Notes: generated by a model from the letters alone, not told the origin. Positions 1 to 9,716 are shown, counted from the stretch's first letter. The stretch: 64,000 nucleotides of DNA from Roseibium litorale (GCF_014842915.1 NZ_JACYXI010000001.1:593887-657886), one strand, 5' to 3'. Numbers and translations are program-made.

Positions 1-875
<875 letters not shown>

Positions 876-898
876 TCGCAACGCAGCGCTGACCATCG

Positions 899-938
899 AA
901 AGCCCCGCCGGACCTCCGCGCGGGGCTTTCCGCTTTTT
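899..938 (+). terminator. Rho-independent terminator after serA
   Basis: The 9-bp arms AAAGCCCCG (899-907) and CGGGGCTTT (921-929) form a GC-rich hairpin, followed by a T-rich stretch. It lies 24 bp after the serA stop codon. Confidence 0.85.
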
Positions 939-1017
939 GGGAAGCCAAGGCGCTGAGAAGACCTCAGGCAAGCCCAAACCTGCGCCTGCTATATTGTCTC
1001 TAGGGACAAAAACCCGT

Positions 1018-1046
1018 TTGACAGGCTGGGTGTTTGGTAGAATTTT
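1018..1046 (+). promoter_or_regulatory. Possible sigma70 promoter for pdxJ
   Basis: TTGACA at 1018-1023 is a perfect -35 match. The AT-rich TAGAATTTT about 14-16 bp further on could serve as -10, but spacing is short. It lies between the serA terminator and pdxJ, where a promoter is expected. Confidence 0.3.
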
Positions 1047-1130
1047 CTGACCTCCGGCACGTCCGCCTGGTGCCGCCTCCGGAAGGAAGCGGACTGATCC
1101 TTCCGACCATCTGCCCGATACGAGCTTCCG

Positions 1131-1877
1131 ATGACCACCTCGCGCCTTTCCGTCAATGTCAACGCCATCGCCATGCTGCGGAACCGGCGCGATCTGCCCT
1201 GGCCCAGCGTCACCGGCCTTGCTGCCATCGCCATGGAGGCCGGCGCGAAGGGCATCACCGTTCACCCGCGACCGGACGAGCGCCACATCCGCAAGACCGA
1301 CGTTTTCGACCTCGCGGACCTGATCGAAAGCCGTTACGCCAATAAGGAACTCTGCCTGGAAGGTTATCCCTCGGACGATTTCCTGAAGCTGGTGGAAGAG
1401 GCAAGACCGGACCAGGTGCTGTTTGTGCCAGACGATCCGGATCAGACCACCTCAGACCATGGCTGGCAATTTGACCGGGACACGTCCCGGCTGGCCGATG
1501 CCATTGCCGCCGCCAAGGACTGGGCTGTCACCGTTTCGCTGTTCTGCGACCCGGATCCGGACGCCCCCGAACAGGCTGCCGGACTGGGGGCCGAGCGGAT
1601 TGAAATCTACACAGGCCCTTATGGCGCCTGTCATGACGACTTCACGGCGGCAGCCGAAGAGCTCGACAAGGTGGTCAAGACCGCAGAAAGAGCCTATGCG
1701 CTCGGGCTCGGCGTCAATGCCGGACACGATCTGACGGTCGCAAACATTCCCGAACTGATCGCCCGGGCTCCCTTCATCCGTGAAATGTCCATCGGCCACG
1801 GCTTCACCGCCGACGCGCTGATCCATGGCTTTGCCGAAAGCGTCAGGCGGTTCAGACATGCGATGGGGGAAGTGTGA
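1131..1877 (+). CDS. pdxJ: Pyridoxine 5'-phosphate synthase
   Basis: Last step of DXP-dependent vitamin B6 synthesis: condenses 3-amino-2-oxopropyl phosphate with deoxyxylulose 5-phosphate to give PNP (cytosolic TIM barrel). The 248-residue length is usual. Catalytic positions known from E. coli PdxJ appear as His45 (in TVHPRPDE), Glu77 (LEGYP), Glu158 (ERIEIY) and His199 (NAGHD). The N-terminal strand reads VNVNAIAMLRNRR rather than the enterobacterial VNIDHIATLRNARG, which I take as the alphaproteobacterial variant rather than damage. The stop codon is only 4 bp from the stop of the convergent NACHT gene, so that gene seems to be inserted right at the end of pdxJ. Confidence 0.93.
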   Translation: MTTSRLSVNVNAIAMLRNRRDLPWPSVTGLAAIAMEAGAKGITVHPRPDERHIRKTDVFDLADLIESRYANKELCLEGYPSDDFLKLVEEARPDQVLFVPDDPDQTTSDHGWQFDRDTSRLADAIAAAKDWAVTVSLFCDPDPDAPEQAAGLGAERIEIYTGPYGACHDDFTAAAEELDKVVKTAERAYALGLGVNAGHDLTVANIPELIARAPFIREMSIGHGFTADALIHGFAESVRRFRHAMGEV

Positions 1878-1881
1878 AGGC

Positions 1882-4800
1882 TTAATCCGTGCCCGCTGGC
1901 TCGGCGTCGTCCTCAGCGTTCTCTTTGGCCAATTGCGCGCGGATCCAAGCACGCCACTGCTCATCTGCCTCTACGAAGCCAAGCTCCTGTTCCGGCCAAT
2001 GGTCCGGCCGGTTCAGACCACCGGGCAATTTCGTTCCACCATCGCCAAACGTAGAGTTGATTTGCTCTTGAGTGAGGTTTCGGGTGAGGCTCAAATCGGC
2101 AGACGCCAGCGACGCCAAAAGGATAATCGCGTCGCTGGCGTCTGAGTTTCGCAGCATCGCCCGTTGCAGGTCCGCCCCTTGCAGGTCCGCCCGTTGCAGG
2201 TTCGCCCCTCGCAGGTCCGCCTGTTGCAGCTTCGCCCCTTGCAGGTCCGCCCCTTGCAGGTCCGCGTGTTGCAGGTCCGCCCCTTGCAGGTCCGCCCCTT
2301 GCAGGTTCGCCCCTAGCAGCTTCGCCCGTAGCAGGTCCGCCCCTCGCAGGTCCGCCTGTTGCAGCTTCGCCCCTAGCAGGTACGCCTGTTGCAGGTACGC
2401 CTGTTGCAGGTCCGCCCCTTGCAGGTTCGCCCCTAGCAGCTTCGCCCGTAGCAGGTCCGCCTGTTGCAGGTTCGCCCGTTGCAGGTCCGCCCCTTGCAGG
2501 TCCGCCCGTTGCAGGTTCGCCCCTAGCAGCTTCGCCCGTAGCAGGTACGCCTGTTGCAGGTCCGCGTGTTGCAGGTCCGCCCCTTGCAGGTCCACGCGAG
2601 CAAGACGCAAGCTACTCAAGTCACATTGAAATCTGGACCCTTGCCTGCCAATCACACCCGTAAAACAGAAGCCAGACAGCAACTGCCCATGCGGATGGCC
2701 GTAAGCACTGGTGACGTGCAACATGTCCAAAAACTGCCTCGCCGCTGACGCCTCGGGCCAACAAATGTCAAGCGGCGCAACGACTTCATCGGCCCCTTGC
2801 CTCCGTGTCAGGTAAACTGCATTTATCACTGCCAACAGCGAGCCCGCGGCATTGCGCTGCAGCGTTTCTGCTTGCCGCCAGGTTTCAGATTTCAGCTCAT
2901 GTGCCGGAAACCCCTTTTCAACTGCCAAGTTTAGCGTTTCAAGCAGCTCTGAAAGGAACTCATCCGGATCAGTCGGTTGATTTAACCGCACTTCATCTCG
3001 CAGGAACTGGATAATATCCAACGACAGGACACCCCGGCCGGTCATTTTCAGCCAATCGAGCGCCAATGCATCCACGCCCCGGTCATCCGTGACCAAACGG
3101 CTTGCGTAGCGGTACAAGGCGCAACCGATCAGGTATTCGCCAAAGCTTTTGTGAATGAATTCAAAACCCGGATCATCGCCAACATCACGCCGGGTGTAGA
3201 ATTGCATGGCGACGTTTTCGAGCGTCGCAGCCTGAACACCATGGAGACGGCGACGCGCCGTCTTCTCGGCAAGCGCCGTGAAAACCGTATTGAAATCGTC
3301 ATCTGAACCGGTGCGTCCGCCGCCATACCAGATCGCCATGGCAAGGCATTCCATCAGGAGAAAGAAGTCTTCTTTTTCTATCCCTCGTGCCGCCTCATGT
3401 TTTTTGAGCTTCTTGTCCCGCTTGTGCACCCTCCGGAAGATTTCCCGGTAGATGCTGTTGCGGTTTACCTCGCCTTCGTCGGCGCCTTTCATCGCAAAGC
3501 CGGAATAGATCAGCAGATAGAACAGCAGCGGTTCACAGGTAAACTCATCAAGACGACGGTCTTCCAGAGCTGTTGGCTTGCCTTTGGCCGTTTCACCACT
3601 TGCTGCGCACCAGTTTTCCCAATAGGTCTCCCGGTCATCATTGGAAGCCAGCTGGAACGGATCGCGAATGAGATCCGGATCCAGTTCAACGCCGCCTCGT
3701 CCGTAGCCAATCTCCAAGGCATGCGCACTCAAAGGGTTCATCGGCATGACGTGAACCAGCGCCGATAAATCGAGCTCCGCATCCTTGCAAGCGGGCGCGA
3801 CTGCAGCCGGTCGTCCAAGGATCATGGCCTTGGCACGCATCTGGCCATCATTATGCTTCTGAAGAAATCCAATTGCTTTGCGGACAAAGGTCTTCGCGAC
3901 ATCTTCCGCAGCGTCGTCACTCCGCACCAGCTCATCAAGCCCGTCAAATACGAATAGCAATGGTCTCTGGTCCGCGCTCTGCGCGGTGAGCGGGTCAAAC
4001 CCCAGACAGCGGCCAAGCCTTTTGGACGCGAAGTGCTCGCTTAAATTCTGCTCCAGATCGCCTTTAAATCGGAAATGCTGCATTTCGACAAAGCAAACAT
4101 TCCAACCGGCCTGACTGGCGACATCCGATGCAAAGACCCTCGAAAAGGTTGATTTTCCACTCCCCGGACCTCCACCAATCACCCGGATCGGGTCACGTGC
4201 GCCGTCTTTGCCTTCGATATCAAGCCAGTCAGCCAGAGTCTCATGCAACCAGCCGATATGGGCGATCCGTTTGGTTTTTGAGTCCAAATCATGGGGTCCC
4301 TGCAAATCTGCAGGCTCGTCACCTTCGGATTTCACCCGGAGGTCTTCATGAATTACACAGCGCAGCGGCGTATAGACCGCTTGCACCGTAATGCCACTGT
4401 CATCTTTCTGGCCGAACAACGGCTGGCCACTCAGCTTATAGTCAATCCAGCCGGAATGTTGACGCCACGCCTGAACTCTCTGCCAGCCTTCTGCGACCAA
4501 CCCATCCAGCGCCGTTTCGAACTCCTTAAATGCCGCCGTATCGATATGCCAGACTTTCCAGATCGAGCTCCTGATGCTTTTGTCCAGATCCAGCCGAATA
4601 GCATCATCGCTCTTGCAGTGTCCCGGTTCAATCTTTGCTAGATAATGCGGAAACAGCTCTCGAAGCTTTTCCTGATAAAGCGGCAATGACGTCGGATCGA
4701 TAAGGTTATCTGGCTGGAATGATCCGGGCCGCGTCCTGTCGAACACCGACTTGAACAATTCGGTGAGAACCTCCTCGATCGCGTTTTTATCCGTTCCCAG

Positions 4801-5061
4801 CGCCCAACGATTTCGGACCATGGCGTCCGTGACAGCAGTCGCAAAGACCGTGTGCCAGAACTTATAAGCCTTCTGCTCAACAGTCAGATCTTTTGGCTCA
4901 TATGCTTTGAAGGCCTCATAAAGTTTAACGGGAGCAAGAAGATATCGCTTGACGATAACCAGACCAACAGCCTCAACGACTTTCGTCAATGCAGCGCCAT
5001 ACTTCTTTTTAGGGACAGAACAATCGAGCTCAATCATCAAAAAACAATTCCTAAATTGCAT
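1882..5061 (-). CDS. NACHT NTPase with C-terminal pentapeptide repeats
   Basis: Large 1059-residue STAND-like protein. Residues 1-285 match no family I can name. A NACHT module begins near 290 with Walker A GGGPGSGKST (296-305) and Walker B LLFVFDGLDEL (368-378). FEFIHKSFGEYLIG (633-646) is the conserved end of a NACHT winged-helix region. Residues about 815-970 are some 30 pentapeptide repeats of A(D/N)LQ type, which fold as a right-handed quadrilateral helix. Bacterial NACHT proteins are known antiphage sensors that oligomerise when triggered; the repeat tail would here be the sensor or scaffold. That role is inference. The coding region is visibly AT-richer than its neighbours and sits between housekeeping genes, suggesting acquisition. 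No partner gene adjoins it. The start is uncertain: Met1 or Met9 (5037); neither has a clear ribosome-binding site. Confidence 0.88.
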   Translation of the reverse strand: MQFRNCFLMIELDCSVPKKKYGAALTKVVEAVGLVIVKRYLLAPVKLYEAFKAYEPKDLTVEQKAYKFWHTVFATAVTDAMVRNRWALGTDKNAIEEVLTELFKSVFDRTRPGSFQPDNLIDPTSLPLYQEKLRELFPHYLAKIEPGHCKSDDAIRLDLDKSIRSSIWKVWHIDTAAFKEFETALDGLVAEGWQRVQAWRQHSGWIDYKLSGQPLFGQKDDSGITVQAVYTPLRCVIHEDLRVKSEGDEPADLQGPHDLDSKTKRIAHIGWLHETLADWLDIEGKDGARDPIRVIGGGPGSGKSTFSRVFASDVASQAGWNVCFVEMQHFRFKGDLEQNLSEHFASKRLGRCLGFDPLTAQSADQRPLLFVFDGLDELVRSDDAAEDVAKTFVRKAIGFLQKHNDGQMRAKAMILGRPAAVAPACKDAELDLSALVHVMPMNPLSAHALEIGYGRGGVELDPDLIRDPFQLASNDDRETYWENWCAASGETAKGKPTALEDRRLDEFTCEPLLFYLLIYSGFAMKGADEGEVNRNSIYREIFRRVHKRDKKLKKHEAARGIEKEDFFLLMECLAMAIWYGGGRTGSDDDFNTVFTALAEKTARRRLHGVQAATLENVAMQFYTRRDVGDDPGFEFIHKSFGEYLIGCALYRYASRLVTDDRGVDALALDWLKMTGRGVLSLDIIQFLRDEVRLNQPTDPDEFLSELLETLNLAVEKGFPAHELKSETWRQAETLQRNAAGSLLAVINAVYLTRRQGADEVVAPLDICWPEASAARQFLDMLHVTSAYGHPHGQLLSGFCFTGVIGRQGSRFQCDLSSLRLARVDLQGADLQHADLQQAYLLRAKLLGANLQRADLQGADLQRANLQQADLLRAKLLGANLQGADLQQAYLQQAYLLGAKLQQADLRGADLLRAKLLGANLQGADLQGADLQHADLQGADLQGAKLQQADLRGANLQRADLQGADLQRAMLRNSDASDAIILLASLASADLSLTRNLTQEQINSTFGDGGTKLPGGLNRPDHWPEQELGFVEADEQWRAWIRAQLAKENAEDDAEPAGTD
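2152..2619 (-). repeat. 15-bp tandem repeat encoding the pentapeptide-repeat tail
   Basis: About 31 near-identical 15-bp units (on the + strand, variants of GCAGGTCCGCCCCTT) run without interruption and encode residues about 815-970 of the NACHT protein. The nucleotide identity between units is far higher than the protein fold needs, so the array looks recently expanded. Because the period is a multiple of three, unit gain or loss keeps the frame. Confidence 0.9.
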
Positions 5062-5258
5062 AAATCAACAAGCACAATCCTAGACGGAGGACAGGAAACA
5101 CGACAAGTGCTTTTCCGGTTTATTCCCGACAAGATGATGATAGCCAGCGCAGCCTCCCAACCGCACTTTTCAAATCTGTCAACACTGCTTAAAAGACCTC
5201 ACGCACTGATCTCGCCGCTTTTATCTGTCTCCCCTTCGACACATGACAGGCTATTTCC

Positions 5259-5882
5259 ATGACATTCCAAAGCTGGCTCCTCTTCGTTGCCCTGTCCTTG
5301 CTTCCGGCTCTCAGCCCGGGGCCTGGTGTCATGCTGGCGATCAGCAACACCTTACGTTTTGGACGCACGGCGACACTTGTATCGGCTGCGGGCAACGCGT
5401 TGGGGCTGGTGTTGATCGGCTATGCCGCCGCCTTCGGCTTTGGCGCGGTCATGGCCGCGTCCGCTCTCGCCTTCACTGTTCTGAAGCTGATTGGCGCGGC
5501 CTATCTGATCTACCTGGGCATCAAGATCTGGCGGGACCGCTCAAGCCTTCAGGTTCATGACAAGGGACCGGCGGCTCCCCGCAGCCAAGGCCGGCTTTTT
5601 GCGCAAGGATTGTTCGTTTCCGTCACCAATCCCAAGGCAATGCTCGTGATCACGGCGCTTTTCCCGCAGTTCCTGCCTCATGACGGCTTCACGCCCGGTC
5701 TGGCGACGATCCTGTCGCTTACCTACGCGGCCCTCTGCTATGCCAATCACGCCGCGATCGCCTATGCGGGGGATACCCTGCGCCGGTTCCTGCTCTCGCC
5801 AAACCGGCTAACCTTCGTGCGCCGTATGCTTGGCACGCTCTTCGTTGGCTTCGGCACGGCGCTGGCCGCTGCGAGCCGGTAA
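5259..5882 (+). CDS. LysE/RhtB-family amino acid exporter
   Basis: Inner-membrane exporter of the LysE/RhtB superfamily (207 residues, the usual length), predicted to have five or six membrane helices. The N-terminus carries the family signature around LSPGPGVMLAISNTLRFG, followed by GNALGLVLIGYAAAFG and a second hydrophobic half containing NPKAMLVITALFPQFL. Members export homoserine, threonine, lysine or other amino acids; the substrate cannot be read from sequence. It lies 8 bp upstream of the flavin reductase gene, so the two are probably one transcript. The 197-bp gap on its left separates it from the divergent NACHT gene. Confidence 0.88.
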   Translation: MTFQSWLLFVALSLLPALSPGPGVMLAISNTLRFGRTATLVSAAGNALGLVLIGYAAAFGFGAVMAASALAFTVLKLIGAAYLIYLGIKIWRDRSSLQVHDKGPAAPRSQGRLFAQGLFVSVTNPKAMLVITALFPQFLPHDGFTPGLATILSLTYAALCYANHAAIAYAGDTLRRFLLSPNRLTFVRRMLGTLFVGFGTALAAASR

Positions 5883-5890
5883 GACCGGTC

Positions 5891-6436
5891 ATGACGCCCA
5901 TCCACCTCCTCGCCATCTGCGGCAGTCTCCGCGCGGCATCGAGCAACCGGGCCCTGTTGGAGGCCGCGCAGGAGCTGGCGCCGGAGGGGATGGTCATCAG
6001 CCTTTATAACGGCCTGGCAGGGCTCCCCCATTTCTCGCCGGATCTCGAAAGCGCGGAAACGCTGCCGGACGAAGTCACGCAGCTCAGAAGTTCCGTCGCA
6101 GCTGCCGACGGATTGCTGATCGCCTGCCCCGAGTACATGCATTGCCTGCCCGGCAGCTTCAAGAACATGCTCGACTGGCTGGTCGGTTGCACGGATTTTC
6201 CCGGCAAGAAAATTGCCCTGTTCCAGGCGGCATCCCGGCATGAATATGTCCCTGAAATGTTGAGGGATGTTTTGAAAACCATGGCCGGAGAGGTCGTCGA
6301 GGAAGCCTGCCTCATGCTGCCCGCGCGCAGCAATGCACTGGACAAGCGGGCAATTTCGGAGGACAAGCTCTCCGCCGCACGGATCCAGGACGGTCTGCAA
6401 ACCTTCGCGGATGCGATCCGGACGGCGCGTTCCTGA
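5891..6436 (+). CDS. NADPH-dependent FMN reductase family protein
   Basis: Flavodoxin-fold oxidoreductase of 181 residues. The N-terminal phosphate loop CGSLRAASSNRALLEAA and the flavin-contact motif PEYMHCLPGSFKNMLDWL are typical of the NADPH-dependent FMN reductase/chromate-quinone reductase group. Such enzymes reduce free FMN, quinones, azo dyes or chromate; the physiological substrate is not evident. It starts 8 bp after the exporter gene and is probably cotranscribed with it. No signal peptide is seen, so it is cytosolic. Confidence 0.85.
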   Translation: MTPIHLLAICGSLRAASSNRALLEAAQELAPEGMVISLYNGLAGLPHFSPDLESAETLPDEVTQLRSSVAAADGLLIACPEYMHCLPGSFKNMLDWLVGCTDFPGKKIALFQAASRHEYVPEMLRDVLKTMAGEVVEEACLMLPARSNALDKRAISEDKLSAARIQDGLQTFADAIRTARS

Positions 6437-6607
6437 GCCAGGGCAACCTGGCCTGACCTTGTCAGCTCTGAGGCAAACTCGAGCCCGCAAGGGAACCAAT
6501 TCGCTTATGGAACGTTCAGTGAAACGAACCTGCTGGTGGCCAGCCTCATTCTGACCAGGTCCAGGTTCTCAAACGCCTTGAACAGGCGAACTGGGGCAAA
6601 CTTTCAA

Positions 6608-8524
6608 ATGACAATCCTCGAGAATGCGGAAACGCGGAAGTCCTCTGCCGAGCAGAGCCATGGTGTGAAATCCAGCCATGCAATGCTCATGCTGGGTGCA
6701 GCAGGCGTCGTCTATGGCGACATCGGGACCAGTCCAATCTACGCCCTCAGGGAGACGCTCAGAGCAGCAACGAATGGGGCCAGCGTCGCCTCGAAGGCGG
6801 AAATCATCGGGTCTCTTTCCATCATTGTCTGGGCGCTTACAATCATCGTCACACTGAAATACGCACTGATCGTCCTGAGGGCGGGCAACCAAGGCGAAGG
6901 CGGCACCCTGTCGCTCGCAATCCTGGCCCGCAAGGTCGCAGGCCGTGCACAATACATCGTGACGGCTCTTGGCGTGATCGGTGCAGCGCTCTTCTTCGGC
7001 GACGCTTTCATCACGCCGGCCATTTCCGTGCTCTCTGCCGTTGAAGGCTTTGTGCTGACAGATCCGGATATCGCCGGTTATGTCATCCCGATCACGGCGG
7101 GCATCCTGATCACACTCTTTGCGGTCCAGCGCTTCGGCACGAGCAAGGTGTCGGCAGTCTTCGGCCCGGTCATGCTGGTCTGGTTCGGCTGCCTGACCAT
7201 CTCCGGCCTCAGCCACATTCTGGATGACCCGAGCGTGTTCCGGGCGCTTGATCCGCTGGAGGCAATTGCCTTTGCGCTCGATCACAGCACCGTGGCGCTT
7301 GCTGTCGCCGGTGCCGCCTTTCTCTCCGTTACAGGCGCAGAAGCGCTTTACGTCGACCTTGGCCACTTTGGCCGCACCCCGATCATCCACACCTGGTTCG
7401 TGCTGGTGTTCCCGGCTCTGGTGATCAACTACCTCGGCCAGGGGGCCTTTCTGCTCAGCAACGCGGGCTTTGTGGATCAGCCCCTTTTCGAGATGATGCC
7501 AGGTTGGGGCCGCATCCCGATCATCCTTCTGGCGACCGCAGCAACCGTGATTGCAAGCCAGGCCGTGATTTCCGGCGCGTTCTCCATGGCGCGGCAAGCC
7601 GCCCAGCTCCATCTTCTGCCGCGCCTGACCATCATTCACACCTCAGAGACCCAATCCGGGCAGATCTATCTGCCCCAGATCAACTGGCTGCTGCTCCTGG
7701 GCGTGCTCAGCCTGGTTCTGGGCTTTGGATCCTCTGACGCCATCGCTGCAGCCTATGGCATTTCGATCTCCGGCCAGATGCTGGTCACGACCCTGCTTCT
7801 GGCCCTGGTCATGCGCGGGGTCTGGCGCTGGCCACTGGCTCTGGTCGTCGTGGTTGCCATCCTCTTTGCCGCCATCGACGCCATGTTCCTGACGGCCAAC
7901 ATGATGAAGTTCTTCGAGGGCGGCTGGGTCTCGGTCTTCATGTCCTCGGCGCTGCTGACCATCATGGTGGTGTGGACCAGGGGCAGCAAGCGGCTCTTCG
8001 ACAAGACCCGCAAGCATGAGATCCCGCTGACCACGCTGATCACGTCCTTGAGGAAGAACATGCCGCACCAGGTGCCTGGCACAGCCATCTTCATGACCGG
8101 GGATCAGGACAGTGCGCCCACCTCGCTCATGCACAGCCTGAAGCACTACAAGGTGCTGCATGAGCAGAACCTGATCATGACGATCAAGACCCTGCCGGTT
8201 CCCTTTGTCGAAGACGAGGACCGGCTAACGATCACCGCGGTGGACGACAGCTTCACAAAGCTGACCGTTTCTTATGGCTACATGGAGGACCCGAATATTC
8301 CTGGCGCCTTGAAGGAACTGCGCAAGAAGGGAATCAAGTTTGACATCATGTCGACCTCGTTCTTCCTGTCACGCCGCATGCTGGTTCCGGCTTCTTCGGG
8401 ACTGCTCAAGAGCCTGATGACGCGGAGCTTCATCCGCCTGACCCGCTTTGCCGCGGACCCCACCAGCTTCTTCCGTCTGCCCACGGGGCGTGTGGTGGAA
8501 ATCGGGACGCAGGTCGTCCTTTGA
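6608..8524 (+). CDS. kup: Kup-type potassium transporter
   Basis: Proton-coupled low-affinity K+ uptake protein of the KUP/HAK/KT family, 638 residues from the start chosen here (E. coli Kup has 622). The first helix contains the hallmark VVYGDIGTSPIYALRETL; about 12 membrane segments follow to about residue 480, then a cytosolic C-terminal domain. The reading frame extends upstream to a GTG at 6536, but I chose the ATG at 6608 because residues from MTILENAE onward match the usual Kup N-terminus. The gene is monocistronic, with a perfect hairpin shortly after the stop. Confidence 0.93.
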   Translation: MTILENAETRKSSAEQSHGVKSSHAMLMLGAAGVVYGDIGTSPIYALRETLRAATNGASVASKAEIIGSLSIIVWALTIIVTLKYALIVLRAGNQGEGGTLSLAILARKVAGRAQYIVTALGVIGAALFFGDAFITPAISVLSAVEGFVLTDPDIAGYVIPITAGILITLFAVQRFGTSKVSAVFGPVMLVWFGCLTISGLSHILDDPSVFRALDPLEAIAFALDHSTVALAVAGAAFLSVTGAEALYVDLGHFGRTPIIHTWFVLVFPALVINYLGQGAFLLSNAGFVDQPLFEMMPGWGRIPIILLATAATVIASQAVISGAFSMARQAAQLHLLPRLTIIHTSETQSGQIYLPQINWLLLLGVLSLVLGFGSSDAIAAAYGISISGQMLVTTLLLALVMRGVWRWPLALVVVVAILFAAIDAMFLTANMMKFFEGGWVSVFMSSALLTIMVVWTRGSKRLFDKTRKHEIPLTTLITSLRKNMPHQVPGTAIFMTGDQDSAPTSLMHSLKHYKVLHEQNLIMTIKTLPVPFVEDEDRLTITAVDDSFTKLTVSYGYMEDPNIPGALKELRKKGIKFDIMSTSFFLSRRMLVPASSGLLKSLMTRSFIRLTRFAADPTSFFRLPTGRVVEIGTQVVL

Positions 8525-8546
8525 GGCCTTGACCCGCGCATGCAAA

Positions 8547-8573
8547 AGCGCCCGGCTCATCGAGCCGGGCGCT
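8547..8573. terminator. Shared hairpin between kup and the carbonic anhydrase gene
   Basis: Perfect 12-bp inverted repeat AGCGCCCGGCTC / GAGCCGGGCGCT with a 3-nt loop, between two convergent stop codons. The short run of T on the minus-strand side suits the carbonic anhydrase transcript; the plus side lacks a T-run. Confidence 0.75.
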
Positions 8574-8605
8574 GCCATAATCTTCCGGTCAAATCTGCTT
8601 CAAAC

Positions 8606-9346
8606 TCAGTTTTCCAGAATATAACGCCGGTCCAGCTTCTGCAGCGGACGGGCATTGGCGTCATAAAGTTTCTGGAACTCTTTGATGCTCTCTTCCGAGA
8701 CCTTGATTGGCTCCTTGAGCACCGTCCAGACTACGGTTTCGGAACAGGGAGGCGTCGTCAGAGACCCTTCGTACCGGTAGAAGTGTTGAGTTGCAGGCAG
8801 AAGCTTTGCAGCATCCGCTTCGCCAATCGTTTTTTCAGCACCAACCTTCTCCGGCGCAGCGTCCATGATTGTCTTAAAGAGCGGGTTCTTGCCGCCGGGT
8901 TCAATCATTGCCCCCAGAACGGCAATCGTCCCGTCATCGGCAACATGAACAAAATGCGCCTCCATGGGCGCCTTCTTGCCGTCAATCGCGTGTTCGGAAG
9001 GCGAATGGAAGTGAAACTGGACCAGCTTGTAGGTCTTGCCGTCCAGATCAATTGTTCCGCCGTCTTCCGTGTTGTCCTGAATGCTGTGGCCGTTGTTGAC
9101 TTCGGTCCACTTGGCTTTGGGATTCCAATGGAAGGCGATGGCGGCTGGCTCAGCCTTGACCGCGTGGGCAAGGTCCACAGGCGATTGCTCATGGCCGGTC
9201 TCGCAGGCGGCGAAATTCTTTGCAAGCGCCCCCCAATGCGCGGGGCCTTCCTCTCCCTTGTAGCTCCAATGCGGAGAGCTCGCGGCAAACGCTGAAGTGG
9301 TCATCACGACGGCACTAACAGCTGTGGCAAAGAGGCGGAATTTCAT
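8606..9346 (-). CDS. Alpha-class carbonic anhydrase, periplasmic
   Basis: Zinc enzyme interconverting CO2 and bicarbonate. The 246-residue product starts with a Sec signal peptide (MKFRLFATAVSAVVMTTSAFA, with one residue of the motif split at the predicted cleavage after Ala-Phe-Ala), so it acts in the periplasm. The alpha-class pattern is clear: PHWSYKGEEGPAHWG near the mature N-terminus, zinc ligands His112 and His114 (QFHFHSPSEH) and His131 (EAHFVH), and the C-terminal LTTPPCSE. I chose ATG 9346 over an upstream in-frame start because a GGAGAT ribosome-binding site and the signal peptide fit it. Confidence 0.94.
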   Translation of the reverse strand: MKFRLFATAVSAVVMTTSAFAASSPHWSYKGEEGPAHWGALAKNFAACETGHEQSPVDLAHAVKAEPAAIAFHWNPKAKWTEVNNGHSIQDNTEDGGTIDLDGKTYKLVQFHFHSPSEHAIDGKKAPMEAHFVHVADDGTIAVLGAMIEPGGKNPLFKTIMDAAPEKVGAEKTIGEADAAKLLPATQHFYRYEGSLTTPPCSETVVWTVLKEPIKVSEESIKEFQKLYDANARPLQKLDRRYILEN

Positions 9347-9442
9347 GAAATCTCCGTGTCTCCCCGGCGCAGCATCTCGCACCGCGTCTTCTGGGGGCAC
9401 CTCCCGATTACGCCGGGCGGGGAACGGGAAACAGTTAAATCC

Positions 9443-9454
9443 TTGTCATGACAA
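9443..9454. promoter_or_regulatory. 12-bp palindrome upstream of the carbonic anhydrase gene
   Basis: TTGTCATGACAA is a perfect palindrome about 100 bp upstream of the carbonic anhydrase start. It could be a regulator binding site; no regulator is indicated and chance cannot be excluded. Confidence 0.3.
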
Positions 9455-9516
9455 ATCTGTAATGACGGGCACGGGCACGGCCACAGCGCCGGCGCTGCCA
9501 ACTCAATGCAAACTTG

Positions 9517-9548
9517 CCAAAAAAAACCGCCCTGGCTTGGCAGGGCGG
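9517..9548 (-). terminator. Strong minus-strand terminator in the 9.35-9.8 kb gap
   Basis: The 8-bp arms CCGCCCTG (9527-9534) and CAGGGCGG (9541-9548) are followed on the minus strand by eight T residues. It lies about 250 bp beyond the stop of the siderophore-interacting protein gene. It either ends a long 3' UTR of that gene or a separate small RNA. Confidence 0.8.
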
Positions 9549-9689
9549 GGGTCAAGAAGGAAGGGCGCGCCAACTAGCTAGGGGGTAAGGCGCAAACCGT
9601 TCCGGGCGACAAAAGAGCGTGTCCCATGGATGTGCAGACCGCTGGAGAAAGTTAAGCAAAGTCCAGCACAAACCGACATGGCAGAAATC

Positions 9690-9716
9690 TGGCTAATTTA
9701 TGCATTATTTTAGCCA
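9690..9716. promoter_or_regulatory. Interrupted AT-rich inverted repeat
   Basis: TGGCTAA (9690-9696) and TTAGCCA (9710-9716) flank an AT-rich 13-bp core. It is the only AT-rich segment in an otherwise GC-rich 455-bp gap (9347-9801) that has no convincing ORF. It could be an operator or part of a promoter for a minus-strand RNA ending at 9517. Confidence 0.35.

Noticed and set aside
2152..2619. Regular repeats that could suggest a CRISPR array
   Set aside because: The 15-bp units are contiguous without unique spacers, and they encode pentapeptide repeats in the frame of a large protein.
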